Source: Reyranella sp.
GTDB taxonomy: Bacteria > Pseudomonadota > Alphaproteobacteria > Reyranellales > Reyranellaceae
DNA length: 64,000 nt
Reading direction: 5' to 3'
Assembly: GCF_017305915.1 (NCBI RefSeq)
Contig: NZ_JAFKJN010000017.1
Location: forward strand, 109,996-173,995
The position numbers and the translations under genes were made by a program. The notes under the pieces were generated by a model. The model saw nothing but the letters and a program-made list of their open reading frames with translations, had not been told where the DNA came from and did not search any database. Of this stretch, positions 43,891-52,485 are shown piece by piece. Within the stretch, counting starts at the first letter, position 1. The number at the start of each line of letters is the position of its first letter.

Positions 43891-44391
43891 ATGCCCGCCC
43901 CCGGTTCTGCGGTCGTTCACGACCGGTATGACGATCTCTACCTGCGTCGAATCCTGCGCGAGACCAAGACCATCGCCATGGTCGGCGCGTCGGCCAACTG
44001 GAATCGTCCCTCGTATTTCGCCATGAAGTACCTGCTCGACCGCGGCTACAAGGTCATACCGGTCAATCCGGCCGCGGCGGGCCAGGAGATCCTTGGCCAG
44101 AAGGTCTATGGGTCGCTCGCCGAGCTGCCGGAGAAGGCCGACATGGTCGACATCTTCCGCAACTCCGAGGCGGCCGGGCCGATCACCGACGACGCCATCA
44201 AGCACGGCGCCAAGGTCGTCTGGATGCAGCTCGGCGTGCGCAACGACGCAGCCGCCAAGCGCGCCGAGGATGCCGGTTTGAAGGTCGTCATGAACCGCTG
44301 CCCCAAGATCGAGCATTCGCGCCTGTCCGGCACCATCGAATGGCATGGCATCGCAAGCGGCGTGATCAGCAGCCGCAAGAGAGCGCTATGA
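43891..44391 (+). CDS. CoA-binding domain protein (YccU-like)
   Basis: 166 residues. Rossmann-type CoA_binding domain: TKTIAMVGASANWNRPSYF, GYKVIPVNPAAAGQEILGQK, VDIFRNSEAAGPITDDAI and WMQLGVRNDAAAKRAEDAG, ending with NRCPKIEH. This matches the YccU/CoA_binding_2 group, whose role in the cell is unknown. No ribosome-binding site; probably leaderless. An inverted repeat begins 4 bases after its stop. Confidence 0.92.
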   Translation: MPAPGSAVVHDRYDDLYLRRILRETKTIAMVGASANWNRPSYFAMKYLLDRGYKVIPVNPAAAGQEILGQKVYGSLAELPEKADMVDIFRNSEAAGPITDDAIKHGAKVVWMQLGVRNDAAAKRAEDAGLKVVMNRCPKIEHSRLSGTIEWHGIASGVISSRKRAL

Positions 44392-44395
44392 TTTC

Positions 44396-44471
44396 TGTCG
44401 TCCTGAGCGCAGCGAAGGACCTCATCGCCGCTCGCAACGCCATGAGATCCTTCGCTTCGCTCAGGATGACA
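44396..44471. repeat. Inverted repeat with GTCMTCCTGAGCG core
   Basis: Thirty-base arms (44396-44425 and 44442-44471) match at 27 of 30 positions around a 16-base loop. Left arm starts TGTCGTCCTGAGCGCAGCGA; the right arm ends CTCAGGATGACA. It lies between the CoA-binding and LLM genes; its right arm ends 5 bases before the ATG at 44477 and supplies AGGA upstream of it. Confidence 0.75.
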
Positions 44472-44476
44472 AGACC

Positions 44477-45481
44477 ATGAAATTCGGTGTCTTCGACCAT
44501 ATGGACCGCGCCGGCGGCGACTTGCATCGGCAGTTCGACGACCGGCTCCGATTGATCGAGCTCTACGAGCGCGCGAGCTTCCACGCCTATCACATCGCCG
44601 AGCACCATGCGACGCCGCTCGGCATGGCGCCCTCGCCCAGCGTGTTCCTCGCCGCTGTCGCGCAGCGGACCAAGACGCTGCGCTTCGGGCCGTTGGTCTA
44701 CACGGTGAACCTCTATCACCCGCTCAGGCTGATCGACGAGATCTGCATGCTCGACCAGTTGAGCGGCGGGCGGCTGGAGCTCGGGATCGGCCGCGGCATC
44801 TCGCCTTATGAGGTCGGCTACTACGGCGTCGATCCGGCGACCGGGCCGGAGCGCTTCGCTGAGGCGCTCGAGGTGATCCTGAAGGGCCTGACGCAGAAGC
44901 GGCTCGACCATGCCGGCAAGTACTTCACCTTCAAGGATGTGCCGATGGAAATGCGGCCGATGCAGCGGCCCCATCCGCCGCTCTGGTACGGCGCCAACTC
45001 GCTGGAGAGTGCCGATCGGCTGGCCAGGCAGGCCTGCAACACCGTGGTCGGCATGAAGGCCGAGGGCGTCGGCCAGTTCGCCGCCCGCTACCGCGCCGCC
45101 TGGAAGGCGCTCGGCCGCCCCGAGGCCGAGATGCCGCTGATCGGCCTCAGCCGCCACGTCCTGGTCGGCGACACCGACAAGGAGGCACAGGGCGCCGCCA
45201 AGCGCGCTTTCCTGTTATGGTACGACGCGCTGATCCATCTCTGGCGCGCCCACGGCGTCGGCCTTCCGCGCCAGCTTATTCCTGAGAAGTTCGAGGACGC
45301 GCTCGACCAGGGTTACATCATCGCAGGCTCTGCCTCGACCGTGCGCGAGCGCATGAAACGCGACAACGACATCGCCGGTATCAACTACTGCCTGTGCCGC
45401 ATGGCCTTCGGCGACCTGTCGTTCGAGGAGTCCAAGCGTTCGCTCGAGCTGTTCGCCAAGGAAGTGATGCCGGCGCTCTGA
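44477..45481 (+). CDS. LLM-class flavin-dependent oxidoreductase (luciferase-like)
   Basis: 334 residues of the bacterial luciferase/F420-FMN fold: MKFGVFDHMDRAGGDL, HIAEHHATPLGMAPSPSVFL, LRFGPLVYTVNLYHPLRLIDE, LDQLSGGRLELGIGRG and PHPPLWYGANS are classical. It uses a reduced flavin to oxidise a small substrate that cannot be told from sequence. The only Shine-Dalgarno-like AGGA is within the inverted repeat next to the start. The next repeat begins 3 bases after the stop. Confidence 0.9.
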   Translation: MKFGVFDHMDRAGGDLHRQFDDRLRLIELYERASFHAYHIAEHHATPLGMAPSPSVFLAAVAQRTKTLRFGPLVYTVNLYHPLRLIDEICMLDQLSGGRLELGIGRGISPYEVGYYGVDPATGPERFAEALEVILKGLTQKRLDHAGKYFTFKDVPMEMRPMQRPHPPLWYGANSLESADRLARQACNTVVGMKAEGVGQFAARYRAAWKALGRPEAEMPLIGLSRHVLVGDTDKEAQGAAKRAFLLWYDALIHLWRAHGVGLPRQLIPEKFEDALDQGYIIAGSASTVRERMKRDNDIAGINYCLCRMAFGDLSFEESKRSLELFAKEVMPAL

Positions 45482-45483
45482 CT

Positions 45484-45555
45484 TGTCATCCCGAGGCCAA
45501 AGGCTGAGGGATCTTTGAGCCACAGGAAAGATCCCTCGCTACGCTCGGGATGACA
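45484..45555. repeat. Inverted repeat with GTCATCCCGAG core
   Basis: TGTCATCCCGAG at 45484-45495 pairs with CTCGGGATGACA at 45544-45555, and AGGGATCTTT at 45507-45516 with AAAGATCCCT at 45527-45536, with variable bases between. It lies between the LLM gene and the convergent DUF5131 gene, whose last codons and TAG stop are within its right arm. Confidence 0.75.
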
Positions 45556-46303
45556 GCACCGGCGCGTCGCGAAGCGCCTCGCCGTCGAGAAGCTTGCCCG
45601 CCAGGCGGCGACCGACCTTGCGCATATCCTGGCCGTGCTCGCCCCATTGCTTGAAGAACATCGGCACGCCGGCCGCAGCGCATTGCGCCCGCAGGGAGCG
45701 GAACCAGTCGGGGTTGGACGGCCTTGCCCGCGGCCCACTCTCGCCGCCGGCGATGACCCAGTCGATGCCGGGCAGGTAGCGGTCCAGTTCCAGCGCCTCG
45801 AGCAGCGGCTCAGCGGAGACGACATGCACCCGGGCAGCGATCGCCAGCAGGTGCGGCGCGCGCAGGTCGAGCATGGCCTGGTTCTCGGCCGTGATGCCGG
45901 GCCAGAGATTGTCCGGCACCTTGCGGTTGGCGAAGAACTTGCGCGCCACCAAAGGTCGCTTGGTCAGCAGGATCCAGTCGAGATTGGGCGTCGCCTTGAT
46001 CAGGCGCAGATAGTCCTCGCGCCATTCCGGCGAGACTTCCGCATCGAACGGATCGGCCAGGCTTGGGCCGAACACCTTGGCGCGGCGGCCGGCCGCCTCG
46101 GCCTTGCGGTTCCAGCGCAGCGGCTGCTGCCAGTTCCCGGGCGCCGTCCGCCGGCGTGGTGCCCGCGGCTCGAAGCGCGCCCACTTGCGGCGGTGGGACA
46201 TCGCGGCGGCATAGCAGTTGTCGCAGGCCGGGCTGACGCGCGTGCAGCCGATCCACGGGTTGAAGGTGTGGTCGACCCATTCGATCTTGGTCTGCTCGGC
46301 CAT
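45539..46303 (-). CDS. DUF5131 (phage Gp37/Gp68-like) protein
   Basis: 254 residues. KIEWVDHTFNPWIGC, CDNCYAAAMS, WILLTKRP and GGESGPRARP, FFKQWGEH are the signatures of the Gp37/Gp68 family, found in phages and many bacteria. The CX7CX2C at the N-terminus is reminiscent of a radical-SAM cluster but the activity is unknown. The last six residues (VLSSRA) and TAG come from the inverted repeat, so the native end was probably overwritten. GGGTGTTAGGATACC-like sequence precedes the start. Confidence 0.85.
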   Translation of the reverse strand: MAEQTKIEWVDHTFNPWIGCTRVSPACDNCYAAAMSHRRKWARFEPRAPRRRTAPGNWQQPLRWNRKAEAAGRRAKVFGPSLADPFDAEVSPEWREDYLRLIKATPNLDWILLTKRPLVARKFFANRKVPDNLWPGITAENQAMLDLRAPHLLAIAARVHVVSAEPLLEALELDRYLPGIDWVIAGGESGPRARPSNPDWFRSLRAQCAAAGVPMFFKQWGEHGQDMRKVGRRLAGKLLDGEALRDAPVLSSRA

Positions 46304-46427
46304 GGGCGCGGTATCCTAACACCTCCGGGGGGCGGGGGTGTCACGCCAGGATTCGCGAGAAAACGCCCTGCCATCGGCATCGGAGGCTTCCCATGTTGAT
46401 GGGAAGTTTCGGCCCCAGACGCGGCAA

Positions 46428-46455
46428 AGCCGGCGCTGGGGGACCAGCGCCGGCT
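46428..46455 (-). terminator. Strong hairpin after the Do-type protease gene
   Basis: Perfect 12-base GC-rich arms (AGCCGGCGCTGG and CCAGCGCCGGCT) around 4 bases, 20 bases after the protease stop on the minus strand, followed there by TTTGCC. A second hairpin (CTTCCCAT/ATGGGAAG, 46387-46406) follows. The T-tract is short, so it might also be an mRNA-stabilising structure. Confidence 0.6.
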
Positions 46456-46474
46456 CCGTCGAGAGGTATCCGTT

Positions 46475-47986
46475 TCAGCTCGCCCGGGGAGATACAGCGA
46501 CGAAACGGGTTGCACCCTCACGATACACCTTCATCAGGACGGGCTTCTTGCCGTCCTTGGCGTCCTTGAGCTTGGCGGCGGCGTCCTTCGGGCCGTCGAC
46601 CGGCTCGCGGCCGACCTGCTGGATGACGTCGCCGGCACGCAGGCCCTGATCCTCGGCCGGGCTGCCCGACTCGACGGCGGCGATCAGCGCCCCCTTGACG
46701 TTGTCCTTCAGGCCGAGCTGCTGGCGCGCCTCGGGCGACAGCGGCGCCAGGGAGAACCCGAACGAGCCGGGCTGCATCTTGCCCTCGTCACCCTTGCCCT
46801 GGTCCTCGTCGGTCGCCTTGGCCTGCTTGCCCACCTTGGAGTAGTCGCCGAGCTTGGCGCTCACCGTCTGCTCCTTGCCGTCGCGCACCAGGCCGAGCTT
46901 GACCGTGCTGCCCGGCGTGAAGCCGGCGATGGTGCGGGTCAGGTCGCGGACGGTCGGGATATCCTTGCCGTCGACGCTCTTGATGATGTCGCCCTCCTGC
47001 ACGCCGGCCTTGGCCGCGGCGCTGCTGGGCTCGACCTGCGCCACCAGGGCACCCGTGGCCGAGCCGAGCGACAGGCTGCTGGCGATCTCGTCCGTCACCG
47101 GCTGGATCTGGACGCCCAGGAGCCCGCGCTCGACCCGCCCATGAGACTTGAGCTGCTCGACCACCGGCTGGGCGGTGCTGGACGGGATGGCGAAGCCCAG
47201 GCCGATCGAGCCGCCGGTCGGCGAGAAGATCGCGGTGTTGATGCCGATGACCTTGCCGTCCATGTCGAACAGCGGGCCGCCGGAGTTGCCGCGGTTGATC
47301 GCGGCGTCGGTCTGGATGTAGTCGTCGAACGGGCCCGACTGGATGTCGCGGCCGCGCGCCGACACGATGCCGGTCGTCACCGTGCCGCCCAGGCCGAACG
47401 GGTTGCCGACCGCCATCACCGGCTGGCCGACCTTCACCTTGCTCGCGTCCTCGAACTCGACATACGGCAGTGCCTTGTCGCTCTTCACCTTCAGAACGGC
47501 GAGGTCAGTCTTCTCGTCGCCGCCCAGCAGCTTGGCCGGCAGCTTGCGGCCGTCCTGCAGGGTGACGGTGATCGAATCGGCCTTACCGGCGACGTGGAAG
47601 TTGGTCACGATGATGCCGGACGGATCGATGATGAAGCCGGTGCCGACGGCCTGCGCCTTGGGATGCGGGCGCTGCTGGCGCGGGGTCTGGCCCTGGCCTT
47701 GCTGGCCGAAGCGCTCGGCGAACTGGCGCATGAACTCTTCCAGCTGCTGCTGGGTGCCGCGGTCGGACATCTGGGTCTCCTCGTCGTCCGAGGCGCCGGT
47801 CTTCATGGTGACCTGGACGTTCACGACGGCCGGAGTCACCTTGGAGGCGAGCTCCGAGAAGTCGTGCGGCGTCGCCTCGCCGGCGATCGCCGGAGGGGCG
47901 CCGAGTACCGGGACGATGAGAACGGGCGCCGTCAGCGCTGTGGTCAGCGCCAGGGCGGCAAGGATACGGGACTTGGTCTTGGTCAT
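46475..47986 (-). CDS. Do-family periplasmic serine protease (DegP/HtrA-like)
   Basis: 503 residues. Signal peptide, then a trypsin-like domain with the triad His131 (TNFHV), Asp161 (TDLAVL) and Ser235 (GNSGGPL), followed by two PDZ domains (about residues 280-365 and 415-490). It degrades or refolds damaged envelope proteins. A linker rich in Gln (residues 79-110) is probably the LA loop. It is divergent from the two-component system genes (97 bases between starts), an arrangement that often reflects envelope-stress control. Terminator hairpin after the stop. Confidence 0.93.
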   Translation of the reverse strand: MTKTKSRILAALALTTALTAPVLIVPVLGAPPAIAGEATPHDFSELASKVTPAVVNVQVTMKTGASDDEETQMSDRGTQQQLEEFMRQFAERFGQQGQGQTPRQQRPHPKAQAVGTGFIIDPSGIIVTNFHVAGKADSITVTLQDGRKLPAKLLGGDEKTDLAVLKVKSDKALPYVEFEDASKVKVGQPVMAVGNPFGLGGTVTTGIVSARGRDIQSGPFDDYIQTDAAINRGNSGGPLFDMDGKVIGINTAIFSPTGGSIGLGFAIPSSTAQPVVEQLKSHGRVERGLLGVQIQPVTDEIASSLSLGSATGALVAQVEPSSAAAKAGVQEGDIIKSVDGKDIPTVRDLTRTIAGFTPGSTVKLGLVRDGKEQTVSAKLGDYSKVGKQAKATDEDQGKGDEGKMQPGSFGFSLAPLSPEARQQLGLKDNVKGALIAAVESGSPAEDQGLRAGDVIQQVGREPVDGPKDAAAKLKDAKDGKKPVLMKVYREGATRFVAVSPRAS

Positions 47987-48070
47987 TTGGCGTGAGCCTC
48001 CAGGTTTGCTCGCAGGGGGAATATGGGAGGGGCTCGATGGCGCCCCGATGGCCGCAACATTGAATGTTTG

Positions 48071-48076
48071 TATAGT
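48071..48076 (+). promoter_or_regulatory. Candidate -10 for the two-component operon
   Basis: TATAGT (5 of 6 matches) ends 7 bases before the GTG start at 48084. There is only a weak GGGG before the GTG, so the mRNA may be leaderless. No convincing -35. Confidence 0.4.
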
Positions 48077-48083
48077 TGGGGCC

Positions 48084-48758
48084 GTGAAAATCCTTTTGGT
48101 TGAAGACGATAGGCAAACCGCCGATTACATCGCCAAGGGCCTGCGCGAGCATGGCCACGTGGTCGACAAGACCGACAACGGCCGCGACGGCCTCTACATG
48201 GCAACCGGCGAGCCCTATGACGTGATGATCGTCGATCGTAACCTGCCGAAGATGGACGGCCTGTCGCTGGTCAAGGCTGCACGCGGCGCCGGGACCAGGA
48301 CGCCTGTCCTGTTCCTGACCACCATGGGCGGCGTCGACGACCGCGTCGCCGGCCTCGAGGCGGGGGGTGACGACTATCTGACAAAGCCCTTCGCCTTCGC
48401 CGAGTTGCTCGCCCGGGTCAGCGCCCTCGCCCGCCGGCCGCCGATCGTGACGACCACGGCGCTCAGGGTCGGCGACCTCGAGATCGACCTGCTGGCGCGT
48501 ACCGTGACGCGCGGCGGCAAGCGGCTCGAGCTGCTGGCGCAGGAGTTCAAGATCCTCGAGTACCTGATGCGGCACGCCGGCGAGATCGTCACCCGCACCA
48601 TGCTGCTGGAGAAGGTCTGGGACTTCCATTTCGATCCCAAGACCAACATCGTCGAGACCCACATCTCGCGGCTGCGCGCCAAGATCGACAAGGGTTTCGA
48701 CAAGCCATTGCTGCACACGGTTCGCGGCGCCGGGTATGTGATTCGTGCGTCTGACTAG
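48084..48758 (+). CDS. OmpR/PhoB-family response regulator
   Basis: 224 residues from GTG. The receiver domain begins KILLVEDDRQTADYI, with phosphoacceptor Asp51 (VMIVDRNLP) and the conserved Lys in YLTKPF. The C-terminal winged helix contains RTVTRGGKRLELLAQEFKIL and THISRLRAKIDKGF. It controls transcription when phosphorylated by the kinase that follows (14-base overlap). First gene of a seven-gene tightly spaced series that includes Rieske oxygenases. No Shine-Dalgarno; -10-like TATAGT 7 bases upstream. Confidence 0.94.
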   Translation: MKILLVEDDRQTADYIAKGLREHGHVVDKTDNGRDGLYMATGEPYDVMIVDRNLPKMDGLSLVKAARGAGTRTPVLFLTTMGGVDDRVAGLEAGGDDYLTKPFAFAELLARVSALARRPPIVTTTALRVGDLEIDLLARTVTRGGKRLELLAQEFKILEYLMRHAGEIVTRTMLLEKVWDFHFDPKTNIVETHISRLRAKIDKGFDKPLLHTVRGAGYVIRASD

Positions 48759-50109
48759 GATCCTCCGCTCGGCGGCGTTCAAGCTGACGCTGGTCTACGC
48801 CGGCCTGTTCGTGGTCTCGGCCGGCGTGCTGCTCGCCACGGTGTTCGTGATCGCGACGGCAGCGCTGCAGAACGACATGCGCGCGGTGCTGCGCTCGGAG
48901 GCGTTCCAGCTCGGCGACATCTACAGCCGCTACGGCCTGCTGGCGCTCGCCGAGCAGGTGACGCGGCGCATGAGCTTCCGCACGCGCGGGCCGATCTACT
49001 ACCTCGTGCAGGCGCGCACGCAGCAGGTCGTGGTCGGCAACCTGCCGGGCATGCCGCCGGTCGAGGGCGTGGTCGATTTCGTCCGCGAACGGGACAACAA
49101 CAACGAACCGGACGATGGCCGCGCCAAGCTCACCGGCTATGGCCTCACTCTGCCCGACGGCACCTTCATCCTGGTGGCGCAGGACGCCAACCGCCTGATC
49201 GACATGCAGCACGCGATCGTGCGCGCCTTCATCTGGGCCGGCGGGCTGACGCTCCTGCTGGCGATCGCCACCGGCGTGCTGGTCGGCGGTCGCTTCGTCC
49301 GCCGCATCGACATGATCGGTCGCACCAGCCGCGCCATCATGGAGGGCGATCTTTCGGCCCGCATCCCGGTGCGCGGCACCAGCGACGAGATCGACCAGCT
49401 CGTGCTCGGGCTGAACGCGATGCTCGACCGCATCCAGCAACTGCTGGACGGCCTGCGCCAGGTCAGCAGCGACATCGCCCACGATCTGCGCACGCCGCTC
49501 GGGCGGCTGCGCCAGCGGCTGGAAGATGCGCGCGAGCATGCGACCACTACCGCCGAATACCAGGCCGCCACCGAAGGAGCGCTCGGCGAGGCCGACAGCC
49601 TGCTCGAGATCTTCTCCGCCCTGCTGCGCATCGCCCAGATCGAGGCCGGTGCGCAGAAGAGCGGCTTTACTTCCATCGATCTCTCGGCGCTGATGCGCAG
49701 CATCGCCGAGGCCTACGGACCGTCGGCCGAGGACTCGCAGCACAAGCTCGTGTTCGATATCGCCGACGGCGTGTCGATCACCGGCGACCGCCAGCTCCTC
49801 GCCCAGCTCTTCTCCAACCTGGTCGAGAATGCGCTAACCCATACGACGGCCGGCAGCACGGTGCGGATGGCCTTGCGGATCGCGCCGACCGGCTTCGAGG
49901 CCGAGGTCGCCGACGACGGTCCGGGCATTCCCGAAGCCGAGCGAGACAAGGTGCTCGACCGCTTCTATCGCCTCGACCGCAGCCGCACCACGAAAGGCAG
50001 CGGTCTCGGCCTCGCGCTGGTCAAGGCGATCGCGTCATTGCATGGTCTGTCGCTGCGATTGGAAGACCGCAAGCCCGGCCTTGCCGTGGTTCTTGGAGGA
50101 CATCGATGA
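48745..50109 (+). CDS. Sensor histidine kinase
   Basis: 454 residues. Two transmembrane segments (about residues 14-38 and 160-183) flank a periplasmic domain of about 120 residues; then HAMP, the H-box DIAHDLRTPL (phosphorylated His246), and HATPase motifs FSNLVENALTHT, DDGPGIPEAERD and GSGLGLALV. It senses an unknown periplasmic signal for the response regulator. GTG start inside the regulator gene; the stop overlaps the lactonase ATG (ATGA). Confidence 0.94.
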   Translation: MRLTRILRSAAFKLTLVYAGLFVVSAGVLLATVFVIATAALQNDMRAVLRSEAFQLGDIYSRYGLLALAEQVTRRMSFRTRGPIYYLVQARTQQVVVGNLPGMPPVEGVVDFVRERDNNNEPDDGRAKLTGYGLTLPDGTFILVAQDANRLIDMQHAIVRAFIWAGGLTLLLAIATGVLVGGRFVRRIDMIGRTSRAIMEGDLSARIPVRGTSDEIDQLVLGLNAMLDRIQQLLDGLRQVSSDIAHDLRTPLGRLRQRLEDAREHATTTAEYQAATEGALGEADSLLEIFSALLRIAQIEAGAQKSGFTSIDLSALMRSIAEAYGPSAEDSQHKLVFDIADGVSITGDRQLLAQLFSNLVENALTHTTAGSTVRMALRIAPTGFEAEVADDGPGIPEAERDKVLDRFYRLDRSRTTKGSGLGLALVKAIASLHGLSLRLEDRKPGLAVVLGGHR

Positions 50110-51170
50110 GCCTGTTCGCCTATGTCGGCTGCTACACCACGCCGGAGCGCAAGGGTGAAGGCAAGGGCATCAACGTCTATCGAGTCGACCCGCGCAGCGG
50201 CGCGTTCAAGCACGTGCAGCTGCTCGGCGGGCTGGAGAACCCGTCGTTCCTGGCGATCGACAAGACGAGCCGCTTCCTCTATTCGGTCCACGGCGATCGT
50301 AGTGATGTGACGGCGTTTGCGATCGACCGGAAGACCGGCCATCTCACGGTGATCGGCCGCCAGCCGACCGGCGGCTACAATCCGATCCACCTCGCGCTCG
50401 ACGCGACCGGCAAGTTCCTGTTCGTCACCAACTACGGCACCGATTCGATCGCGGTGTTCCCGGTCAAGGATGACGGCACGCTCGGCCCCTACCCGACCCT
50501 GACGACGATCAAGGGCACGCTGGGCCCGCACCGCGCCGAACAAAAGAACGTGCGGCCGCATCACAATCCGCTCGACCGCCAGGGCCGCTTCTTCTACGTG
50601 CCCAACAAGGGCGCCGACAGCGTCATCACCTACCGGATCGATCCCAGGCGCTGCCTCGCCGTCCACGTCAGCGAGGTGGCGGCCCGTCCGGGCGCCGCGC
50701 CGCGTCACATCGACTTCCATCCGCGCAAGGCGCTGGCCTACGTGATCAACGAGCTCGATTCGACGGTCACGACCTATCGCCAGGACCGCACGAGCGGCCG
50801 GCTCACACCGCTTCAGACCCTGCCGTCCACGCCGCCGGAGTTCACGGGCTACAGCACCGGCGCCGAGATCTGGGTCGACCGCGCGGGCCGCAACGTCTAC
50901 CTCTCCAACCGCGGCCACGACAGCGTCGGCGTGTTTGGCATCGATCCGGCCAAGGGTACGCTGACGCCGCGCCAATGGGTGCCGACCAAGGGCAGCGTGC
51001 CGCGCTTCTTCTGCTTCGGTCGCGACGAGCGCTTCCTCTACATCGCCAACCAGGGCGGCCACTCGATCGTCGGCTATCGCAAGGAACGCGACGGCAAACT
51101 GTCACCGACCTCGATCAGGGTGAAGGTCCCGAGCCCTGCCTGCATCGTCTTCAGTGGAGCGCGCGCATGA
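50106..51170 (+). CDS. Lactonase family protein (6-phosphogluconolactonase-like beta-propeller)
   Basis: 354 residues. Seven-bladed propeller of the YbhE/CML lactonase group: LFAYVGCYTT, GINVYRVDPRSGAFKHVQLL, NPSFLAIDKTSRFLYSVH, HLALDATGKFLFVTNYG and APRHIDFHPRKALAYVINE. These hydrolyse lactones such as 6-phosphogluconolactone. There is no signal peptide, so it acts in the cytosol. ATGA overlaps on both sides join it to the kinase and to the MetY-like gene; a lactone intermediate in the pathway encoded downstream is plausible but inferred. Confidence 0.9.
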   Translation: MSLFAYVGCYTTPERKGEGKGINVYRVDPRSGAFKHVQLLGGLENPSFLAIDKTSRFLYSVHGDRSDVTAFAIDRKTGHLTVIGRQPTGGYNPIHLALDATGKFLFVTNYGTDSIAVFPVKDDGTLGPYPTLTTIKGTLGPHRAEQKNVRPHHNPLDRQGRFFYVPNKGADSVITYRIDPRRCLAVHVSEVAARPGAAPRHIDFHPRKALAYVINELDSTVTTYRQDRTSGRLTPLQTLPSTPPEFTGYSTGAEIWVDRAGRNVYLSNRGHDSVGVFGIDPAKGTLTPRQWVPTKGSVPRFFCFGRDERFLYIANQGGHSIVGYRKERDGKLSPTSIRVKVPSPACIVFSGARA

Positions 51171-52468
51171 GCAAGACCTACGGCTTCGAGACGCTGTCGA
51201 TCCATGCCGGGGCGGGCCCCGACCCGGCGACCGGCGCGCGGGCGCTGCCGATCTACCAGACGACGGCCTACGCCTTCGACGATGCCGACCACGCCGCGGC
51301 GCTGTTCAACCTGCAGACCGTGGGCTTCATCTACTCGCGGCTGACCAACCCGACCAATGCCGCGCTCGAGACGCGGCTGGCGACGCTGGAAGGCGGCCGC
51401 GGCTGCACCGTGACCTCGTCCGGCCACGCCGCCCAGGTGCTGGCGCTGTTCCCGTTGATGAAGCCCGGCGACGAGATCGTCGCCTCCTCGCGCCTCTACG
51501 GCGGCTCGCTGCAGCAGATGCGGAACACCTATCCGAAGTTCGGCTGGAAGGCGAACATCGTCGATGCCGACGTGCCCGACAACTTCAAGCGCGCCGTCAA
51601 CGACAAGACCAAGGCCTTCTTCATCGAGAGCCTCGCCAATCCCGGCGGCGTGATCAGCGACCTCGAGGCGATCGCGAAGATCGCCGACGAGGCGGGCGTG
51701 CCGCTGGTGGTCGATAACACGCTGGCGACGCCGTGGCTGTGCAAGCCGATCGATTACGGCGCGACCCTGGTGATCCATTCGACCACGAAGTTCCTGAGCG
51801 GCACCGGTACTTCAATGGGCGGCGCGGTCGTCGATTCGGGCAAGTTCGACTGGGCCGTCAAAGGTAAGGATGGGGGCGGCAAGTTCCCGAGCCTCGCCGG
51901 GCCCGAGCCCGCCTATCACGGCCTCAACTTCTTCGAGACGTTCGGCGACATGGCCTACACCTTCCACAGCCATGCGGTGGGCTTGCGCGACCTTGGCCCC
52001 AGCCAGGCGCCGATGAATTCCTGGCTCACCATGCTCGGCATGGAGACGCTCGGTCTGCGCATGGAGCGGCATTGCGCCAATGCGCAGAAGGTCGCCGAGT
52101 GGCTCGAGAACCATCCGGCGGTGGCGTGGGTCAACTACGCCGGCCTGCTCTCGAACAAGTACCATGCGCTGGCGAGGAAATACCTGCCCAAGGGCGCAGG
52201 CTCGATCTTCACCTTCGGCGTCAAGGGTGGCTACGAGGTCGGCATGAAGGTGGTCGACAGCGTCGATCTCTTCTCCCACCTCGCCAACATCGGCGATGCC
52301 AAGAGCCTGATCATCCATCCCGCCTCGACTACCCATCGCCAGCTCAGCGACGAGCAGCGGGTGGCGGCCGGCGCCGGTCCGGACGTGATCCGCCTGTCGA
52401 TAGGCATCGAAACGGTGGAGGACATCATCGCCGACTTGGAGCAAGCTTTGGCCAAAGCGACGGCCTAG
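51167..52468 (+). CDS. metY: O-acetylhomoserine sulfhydrylase-like (MetY) PLP enzyme
   Basis: 433 residues, Cys/Met-metabolism PLP family. LSIHAGAGPDPATGARALPIYQT-type start, FIYSRLTNPTNAALE, TVTSSGHAAQ and the Lys208 motif STTKFLSGTG; the long insert before HGLNFFETFG is characteristic of MetY-type enzymes. It would combine O-acetylhomoserine with sulfide to homocysteine. Its place among catabolic genes is unusual; it may handle sulfide or methanethiol released by a sulfur compound. ATGA with the lactonase; the first Rieske gene starts 17 bases on. Confidence 0.92.
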   Translation: MSKTYGFETLSIHAGAGPDPATGARALPIYQTTAYAFDDADHAAALFNLQTVGFIYSRLTNPTNAALETRLATLEGGRGCTVTSSGHAAQVLALFPLMKPGDEIVASSRLYGGSLQQMRNTYPKFGWKANIVDADVPDNFKRAVNDKTKAFFIESLANPGGVISDLEAIAKIADEAGVPLVVDNTLATPWLCKPIDYGATLVIHSTTKFLSGTGTSMGGAVVDSGKFDWAVKGKDGGGKFPSLAGPEPAYHGLNFFETFGDMAYTFHSHAVGLRDLGPSQAPMNSWLTMLGMETLGLRMERHCANAQKVAEWLENHPAVAWVNYAGLLSNKYHALARKYLPKGAGSIFTFGVKGGYEVGMKVVDSVDLFSHLANIGDAKSLIIHPASTTHRQLSDEQRVAAGAGPDVIRLSIGIETVEDIIADLEQALAKATA

Positions 52469-52485
52469 CAGCCAAGGGACGGAGC

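Noticed and set aside
45539..46303. Prophage remnant because of the Gp37/Gp68-like gene
   Set aside because: No other phage gene, integrase or attachment site is nearby, and this family is common in chromosomes.
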